Shown here: piece by piece, positions 40,623-45,116 of the stretch
Position numbering within the stretch: position 1 is the stretch's first letter
Layout: every line of letters starts with the position of its first letter
DNA from: Clostridia bacterium
Lineage (GTDB): Bacteria > Bacillota > Clostridia > Oscillospirales > CAG-272
Length of the DNA: 45,116 nt
Assembly (NCBI GenBank): GCA_017481595.1
Contig: JAFUOY010000033.1
Span: forward strand, 1-45,116
Direction of reading: 5' to 3'
The notes under the pieces: model-generated
What the model saw: only the letters and a program-made list of their open reading frames with translations
Databases searched by the model: none
Told to the model about the DNA's origin: nothing
Translations under genes and position numbers: made by a program

Positions 40623-41552
40623 ATGGCTATATATATAACTGTTGACGGCGGTACGACCAATACAAGGCTTTATCTTGTCTGCGATGGTGCCGTTAAGGAT
40701 TCTCTTAAGCTTTCAAGCGGAAGCAAAAGCGGTATCGATGTGCTCAAGGCGTCACTGCGAGAGGGAATATCGGATATTCTTTCGAGGAACTGTTTTGCCG
40801 TCTCTGACGTTTCGTGCGTTATTGCTTCCGGGATGATAACCTCCGAATACGGCTTGTGTCCGATTGATCATGTCACGATGCCGGCCGGTAAGAGAGAGCT
40901 GCATGAGACGATGTTCAGAACCCCATTTGAGGAGCTTCCGGATATTCCGTGGTACTTTATCCGCGGTGTTAAATCGGGAAGCAGTGTGCTTGGCGATTTT
41001 GATATGATGCGCGGTGAGGAAACCGAGCTTATGGGTATCATCAAAGAGGGGGACACTGACGCACTGTATATTCTTCCGGGTTCACATTCAAAGCATATCA
41101 GGATCGATGAAAACGGAAAGATAGTAAGCATTAAAACGATGCTCAGCGGTGAGCTTTTTGCCGCAGTTATGGAGCATACGATCTTAAAGGATGCCGCCGA
41201 TTTTGATCACAATACGATTTCGGAGGAATATCTTAAGCTCGGATATGAATATGCGGCAGAGCATGGCGTTAATGAAGCTATGTTTAAAACCCGTATTCTT
41301 AAAAATATATTCGGTGCAAAAAAGGATGAATGTTACAGCTTTTTAATGGGTGTTGTGCTTTCAAGCGAGGTTACGGCAGTCATAAAGAGTGACGCGAGAC
41401 GCGTTGTGATCGGCGGACAGAAGCAATTCAGACGTGCGCTTGCCATACTGCTTGGTGACTGCACTGACAAAAATATCATCACGCTCTCAGATAAGGATGT
41501 CGACGCTTCAACGGCACTCGGTGCTGTCTCTGTTTACGAATATAAAGCATAA
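40623..41552 (+). CDS. dgoK: 2-dehydro-3-deoxygalactonokinase
   Basis: 309 residues. The DgoK marks are the N-terminal phosphate loop VDGGTTNTRLYLV, VIASGMITSEYGL, GDFDMMRGEETELMGI and the LPGSHSKHIRIDENG segment. It phosphorylates 2-keto-3-deoxy-galactonate with ATP, making the substrate of the aldolase just upstream. It starts 3 bases after the aldolase stop with only a weak ribosome site, as in a coupled operon. A galactonate dehydratase (dgoD) is not in the window, so the keto-deoxy acid may come from another reaction. Confidence 0.93.
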   Translation: MAIYITVDGGTTNTRLYLVCDGAVKDSLKLSSGSKSGIDVLKASLREGISDILSRNCFAVSDVSCVIASGMITSEYGLCPIDHVTMPAGKRELHETMFRTPFEELPDIPWYFIRGVKSGSSVLGDFDMMRGEETELMGIIKEGDTDALYILPGSHSKHIRIDENGKIVSIKTMLSGELFAAVMEHTILKDAADFDHNTISEEYLKLGYEYAAEHGVNEAMFKTRILKNIFGAKKDECYSFLMGVVLSSEVTAVIKSDARRVVIGGQKQFRRALAILLGDCTDKNIITLSDKDVDASTALGAVSVYEYKA

Positions 41553-41564
41553 AGGAGAATTTTT

Positions 41565-43121
41565 ATGAAAGGCGTTATAATCAACCAGGACTGCACATCT
41601 CCCTTTTCCGATGTGCTGAAAAACGGTCCGTGTACAGTTGAGCAGTTAAGGGCTGTACCCCATCAGTATGAGGGATCACAGGTTACGGATTATATGATCT
41701 GCCTTTGCGACGGAGTGGCGTGTTTCCCCTCAAAAACATGGACGAGTACTATTGACAAATACCATCAAAAGATCGAAAACGGACAGCCGGTTGACTATTC
41801 AAACGAGAGATTTCCGAAAAGTGCCCATTATGTTTTTGAGGAGCTCGGTCTTGACATTTTCGCAATGCAGATCGAGGAGTTTAAGAAGATCGGTATAAAT
41901 CCGTGGCTTTCTTTCAGAATGAACGACTGTCATAGCCGTCACCTCGAAAGATTTTGGCTTCATTCGGATTTCTATCATGAGCATCCCGAATTTCAGCGTG
42001 TAAAATTCCATCCCGAGTTCATTCAGACAAATACTGACCGTATTTTCGATTATGCTTACAAAGAGGTGCGCGATTATTATCTCGGGCTTATTGACGAGGC
42101 ACTTGAACGCTATGATCCTTACGGTATTGAGCTTGACTTTATGCGTGAGATCGAGCTTTTCGCAATCGGACGTGAGCATGAGGGAATCGAAATTCTTAAC
42201 GGATTTATGCACGATGTTTATGCGCTTCTCAAAAAGTACGAGGCAATACGCGGACATGAGCTTAAATTGGCGGTTCGAGTTGCGCCCGATGTACAGATCA
42301 ATCTCGATTTCGGTCTTGACGTTATAAAATGGGTGCAGGATGGACTTATCGACATGATAACTCTGAGTGCACGTTTTGAGTCGAATGACACCGATATGCC
42401 GATAAAGCTGTGGAAGCGTATACTCACCCCATATAATGTGCAGTTGGTTGCCGGTATTGATATGGGAATAAACCCGAATATCGAATGGGGATATAATGTT
42501 CTTTATCCGAATATCGAAACCTTTGCGGCTTGTGCGATAAATGCATATTCGCAGGGAGCTGACAAGGTATATTTCTTCAATTATTTTAAAACGGAAGTAA
42601 CCTCGCTTCTTGCAAAAGATACTCCCTTTTCAACCGATCCGACGGCACATTATGGTGCGCCCGGAATACACATGACGGTTCATCATAAATTCGGTGATCC
42701 CGATGAGATCATGAAGCTGAACCGCCGTCACATCATTTCAATAAAAGACCGTTTGCCGCAGTGGAAGCGAAGTGCAAATTTCCCGGTTGAAAATCGTGCG
42801 GCTTATCAAGTTCCGTATACTTTCAACAGAAACGGAAGCTTCAAAATAACGGTTGGAGAGATCCCTGAGGGGGCTGAATTAACGCTTCGATTTGCCGTTG
42901 AGGACGGAGATGCCGTGAGACGTGACACGCCGCGTGTGTTTGTTAATTCCGAGCCTTGCGAGTTTATCGGAATTGAGAAGGATGAGCGGTGGAGCAGAAG
43001 CGAAAATACGCTTTCGTATCGTATACCAAAGACCGGCTTCGGGTTCGATATTTGCCCCTATATTATAGTAAATAGCCTTACAAAAGTTACATACATGGAT
43101 GTACTTATTAAGGTGAAATAA
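41565..43121 (+). CDS. Putative glycoside hydrolase-like TIM-barrel protein
   Basis: 518 residues, no signal peptide. Residues about 60-400 fit a TIM barrel: GINPWLSFRMND (beta strand with polar end), DPYGIELDFMRE as the probable catalytic strand with acidic residues, LAVRVAPDVQIN, and YSQGADKVYFFNYF near the end. The last roughly 110 residues form a beta-rich domain (NRNGSFKITVGEIPEGAELTLRFAVEDGD). The layout resembles glycosidase-like proteins of the GHL10 type, but I cannot name a family. AAGGAG lies before the ATG, 12 bases after dgoK. It may release or open the sugar that feeds the aldolase pathway. Confidence 0.65.
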   Translation: MKGVIINQDCTSPFSDVLKNGPCTVEQLRAVPHQYEGSQVTDYMICLCDGVACFPSKTWTSTIDKYHQKIENGQPVDYSNERFPKSAHYVFEELGLDIFAMQIEEFKKIGINPWLSFRMNDCHSRHLERFWLHSDFYHEHPEFQRVKFHPEFIQTNTDRIFDYAYKEVRDYYLGLIDEALERYDPYGIELDFMREIELFAIGREHEGIEILNGFMHDVYALLKKYEAIRGHELKLAVRVAPDVQINLDFGLDVIKWVQDGLIDMITLSARFESNDTDMPIKLWKRILTPYNVQLVAGIDMGINPNIEWGYNVLYPNIETFAACAINAYSQGADKVYFFNYFKTEVTSLLAKDTPFSTDPTAHYGAPGIHMTVHHKFGDPDEIMKLNRRHIISIKDRLPQWKRSANFPVENRAAYQVPYTFNRNGSFKITVGEIPEGAELTLRFAVEDGDAVRRDTPRVFVNSEPCEFIGIEKDERWSRSENTLSYRIPKTGFGFDICPYIIVNSLTKVTYMDVLIKVK

Positions 43122-43145
43122 AAAATTTTTAAGGAGGATATACAC

Positions 43146-45116
43146 ATGAAAAAGCGCTTTTTACCCCTATTTTTGGCAGCTTGTCTCGCAGTATCGAGTC
43201 TGCAGACAATCGCATTTGCAGATTCGGCAGATGTGAATGGCACACCCTTGACTCTTTCAGAAAATGACGTGGATTGGGCAGGTACTAACGGTACTCCTGT
43301 CACTGTCGGAAGCGACTGCGAGTGCATCAGCTTTGAGCAGGCTGAGGGCTATAAGTATCAGTTCAGCTACAAGGCAGGAAGCACTCTTGCGGCAGGCGAC
43401 TATAAGCTTTCCGTTACCGCTCGTTTCGATCCCGCTGCATATGCAGAAAACGATTACGGAAGCTACATCGACGGCACAAAGGCATCGAACACAAGAGGCT
43501 GTCTTGTTGATAACGGTCTTGTTGTCGGCGTAAATGCAGGTACACACGGCACCACTAACAACATTCTTACTGCAGGTGCAGACACAAGTGTTCTCACTGT
43601 TACTGCATTCAACAAGGATGGTGCGGCATCAGATAACTCCTATGCACTCGGAATCGATGACGAATGGCATACATTTGAAATTGATTTTACACTTAAAGCA
43701 GATCAGTCGCTTGAGCATTTCGGTGCAATCGTATTCTTCTATAACATCAGAAGCGACTTTACAATTCCCGTTCAGGTTAAGGATCTCTCGCTCGTAAACA
43801 GCACAACAGAAGAAACCTACTCGCAGGGAATGGATGCAAAGTACTGGACCTACAGAAAGGGCAACGGTTACGATTATGATGTAACTATCGCCGAAGAAAC
43901 TCCGTATTTTACAACTCTTGCAACCGGTGCGGATACGATTATGTATGTTGGTGACGATACAGCTGAATATGCGGCAGGTATCTATACACTGAATACAAAT
44001 GTACGTGGAGCAGCAGGCACTGTGATCACTGCAGGTGTGAACGGCGTGACTGCTTCGTACACGCTCACGACTGATACATGGGAAGCTGCTACGTTTGAAC
44101 TCGACACAACCTCTGCTTTCACAATGAGCGATATCACAATCGGCTTTGGGGCTGACATCGATTTCACTGAGATTGAGCTTGTTAACACTTACATATACCC
44201 TGTATGTAAGGACTTCGCAGGTACAAACGGTGAGGCGATCACAGCAATTGGTGATGACAAGTGTGTAAGCTTTGAGCAGGCTGAGGGCTATAAGTATCAG
44301 TTCAGCTACAAGGCAGGAAGCACTCTTGCGGCAGGCGACTATAAGCTCACAGTTACCGCTCGCTTTGATCCCGATGCTTACGCAGAAAATGATTACGGAA
44401 GCTACATCGATGGCACAAAGGCATCGAATACAAGAGGCTGTCTTGTTGATAACGGTCTTGTTGTCGGTGTAAATGCAGGCACACACGGCACCACTAACAA
44501 TATTCTTACCGCAAGCGCAGACACAAGTGTTCTCACCGTTACTGCATTCAACAAAGACGGTGTAGCATCAGATAACTCCTATGCGCTCGGAATCGACGAC
44601 GAATGGCATACCTTTGAAATCGACTTTACTCTTAAAGCAGATCAATCACTTGAGCATTACGGTGCAATCGTGTTCTTCTATAACATCAGAAGCGACTTTA
44701 CAATTCCGGTTCAGGTCAAGGATCTTTCGCTTGTAAACAGCACAACAGAAGAAATCTATTCGCAGGGAATGGACGCGAAGTACTGGACCTACAGAAAGGG
44801 CAACGGTTACGATTATGATGTAACTATCGCTGAAGAAATTCCGTACTTCACAACAACAAACAGCGGCGCAGAAGCTATTACCTATATCGGCGATGATACA
44901 ACCGAATACGGCGCAGGCGGTTACACAGTAAATGCAACTGTACGCGGCGAAATCGGTACTGTTATCACTGCAGGTGTGAATGGCGTTACTGCTTCGTACA
45001 CTATCGAAACCGACACTTGGGAAACTGCGGTGTTCACTTTTGACACCAAGAAAGCTTTCACAATGAGTGATATCACAATCGGCTTTAACGCTGACATTGA
45101 TTTCACTGAAATTGAG
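43146..45116 (+). CDS. Large secreted tandem-repeat protein with carbohydrate-binding-like repeats (partial, runs off the window)
   Basis: 657 residues visible, open at the right edge. The start MKKRFLPLFLAACLAVSSLQ is a signal peptide with likely cleavage after AFA. From about residue 45 a 313-residue unit begins and is repeated: unit 1 is 43278-44216, unit 2 is 44217 onward with 900 of 939 bases inside the window. Each unit has a jelly-roll-like part (FEIDFTLKADQSLEHFG, FYNIRSDFTIPVQVKDLSLV) that looks like a carbohydrate-binding module, then a DAKYWTYRKGNGYDYDVTIAEE stretch and a second beta part ending SDITIGF..DIDFTEIELVN. The copies are nearly identical in DNA. It follows the glycosidase-like gene by 24 bases with AAGGAGG. 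The catalytic part or anchor, if any, lies outside. Confidence 0.85.
   Translation, partial: MKKRFLPLFLAACLAVSSLQTIAFADSADVNGTPLTLSENDVDWAGTNGTPVTVGSDCECISFEQAEGYKYQFSYKAGSTLAAGDYKLSVTARFDPAAYAENDYGSYIDGTKASNTRGCLVDNGLVVGVNAGTHGTTNNILTAGADTSVLTVTAFNKDGAASDNSYALGIDDEWHTFEIDFTLKADQSLEHFGAIVFFYNIRSDFTIPVQVKDLSLVNSTTEETYSQGMDAKYWTYRKGNGYDYDVTIAEETPYFTTLATGADTIMYVGDDTAEYAAGIYTLNTNVRGAAGTVITAGVNGVTASYTLTTDTWEAATFELDTTSAFTMSDITIGFGADIDFTEIELVNTYIYPVCKDFAGTNGEAITAIGDDKCVSFEQAEGYKYQFSYKAGSTLAAGDYKLTVTARFDPDAYAENDYGSYIDGTKASNTRGCLVDNGLVVGVNAGTHGTTNNILTASADTSVLTVTAFNKDGVASDNSYALGIDDEWHTFEIDFTLKADQSLEHYGAIVFFYNIRSDFTIPVQVKDLSLVNSTTEEIYSQGMDAKYWTYRKGNGYDYDVTIAEEIPYFTTTNSGAEAITYIGDDTTEYGAGGYTVNATVRGEIGTVITAGVNGVTASYTIETDTWETAVFTFDTKKAFTMSDITIGFNADIDFTEIE
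43278..45116 (+). repeat. 939-bp tandem repeat within the secreted protein gene
   Basis: The unit at 43278-44216 is followed by a second unit from 44217 offset by exactly 939 bases (313 codons). Examples are TTTGAGCAGGCTGAGGGCTA at both positions and the GATTTCACTGA[AG]ATTGAG ends at 44177 and 45116. Most differences are silent third-base changes, though the stretch just after TIAEE differs more. More units probably follow beyond the edge. Confidence 0.95.

Noticed and set aside
43629-44486. 285-residue open frame on the minus strand, cysteine-rich
   Set aside because: It is the antisense of the repeat-protein gene; the repeated DNA produces the same false frame in each unit, and there is no ribosome site.

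Overview
The window looks like a chromosomal piece of an AT-rich, spore-forming Firmicute of class Clostridia, probably an uncultured gut-type organism. The evidence is a Spo0A master regulator, strong AGGAGG ribosome binding sites, TTGACA/TATAAT promoters, the secE-nusG-rplK-rplA order, the rpsO-pnp pair, and DUF421/DUF4363 and DUF4330 proteins of the clostridial type. I cannot place it below class. No tRNA, CRISPR array, transposase or phage gene was found.

Layout. (1) 1-300: the promoter, leader and first bases of a 16S rRNA gene reading leftwards off the window. (2) 340-2374: a DUF421/DUF4363 membrane pair and spo0A. (3) 2403-4800: a leftward ribosomal operon rpmG-secE-nusG-rplK-rplA with its own consensus promoter and terminator. 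(4) 4845-10860: a rightward operon rimM-trmD-(O-antigen-ligase-like)-DUF4330-obg-nfo. (5) 10862-18102: leftward genes. They are an ECF sigma factor fused in frame to a second domain that has its own internal start, a cardiolipin synthase, small envelope-type proteins, and a two-component system driving two membrane proteins. (6) 18297-22080: an HtrA-type protease, a second two-component system, and (leftward) an S1-domain RNA-binding protein downstream of a Ca2+-type P-ATPase. (7) 25966-29449: leftward pnp, rpsO and a split TSUP transporter. (8) 29619-34345: rightward ftsK/spoIIIE, tmk, a DJ-1 family gene and a 5-formyl-THF cyclo-ligase gene. (9) 34731-35730: rplM-rpsI. (10) 35810-45116: an accessory carbohydrate island. 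It holds an AraC regulator divergent from a ceramidase-like hydrolase, then a sialidase-fold/AraC fusion, KDPG-type aldolase, 2-keto-3-deoxygalactonate kinase, a TIM-barrel glycosidase-like protein, and a very large secreted protein made of near-identical 939-bp repeats that runs off the right edge.

The housekeeping genes cover translation, tRNA and ribosome maturation, RNA decay, DNA translocation and nucleotide/folate metabolism. The accessory island reads as a small inducible pathway: secreted or cytosolic glycan handling feeding a 2-keto-3-deoxy-sugar acid that is phosphorylated and cleaved to pyruvate plus glyceraldehyde-3-phosphate. Its proline codon use (many CCG) differs from the CCC-rich housekeeping genes, which suggests separate ancestry.

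The most novel items are: (a) an interspersed element present three times, each copy directly after a stop codon and in the same orientation to the gene before it, carrying a terminator-like hairpin inside CAGACAC/GTGTCTG arms, plus a related fourth element; (b) the sigma factor/effector fusion with an internal Shine-Dalgarno and an ECF-type promoter; (c) the sialidase-AraC fusion; (d) the giant tandem-repeat secreted protein.
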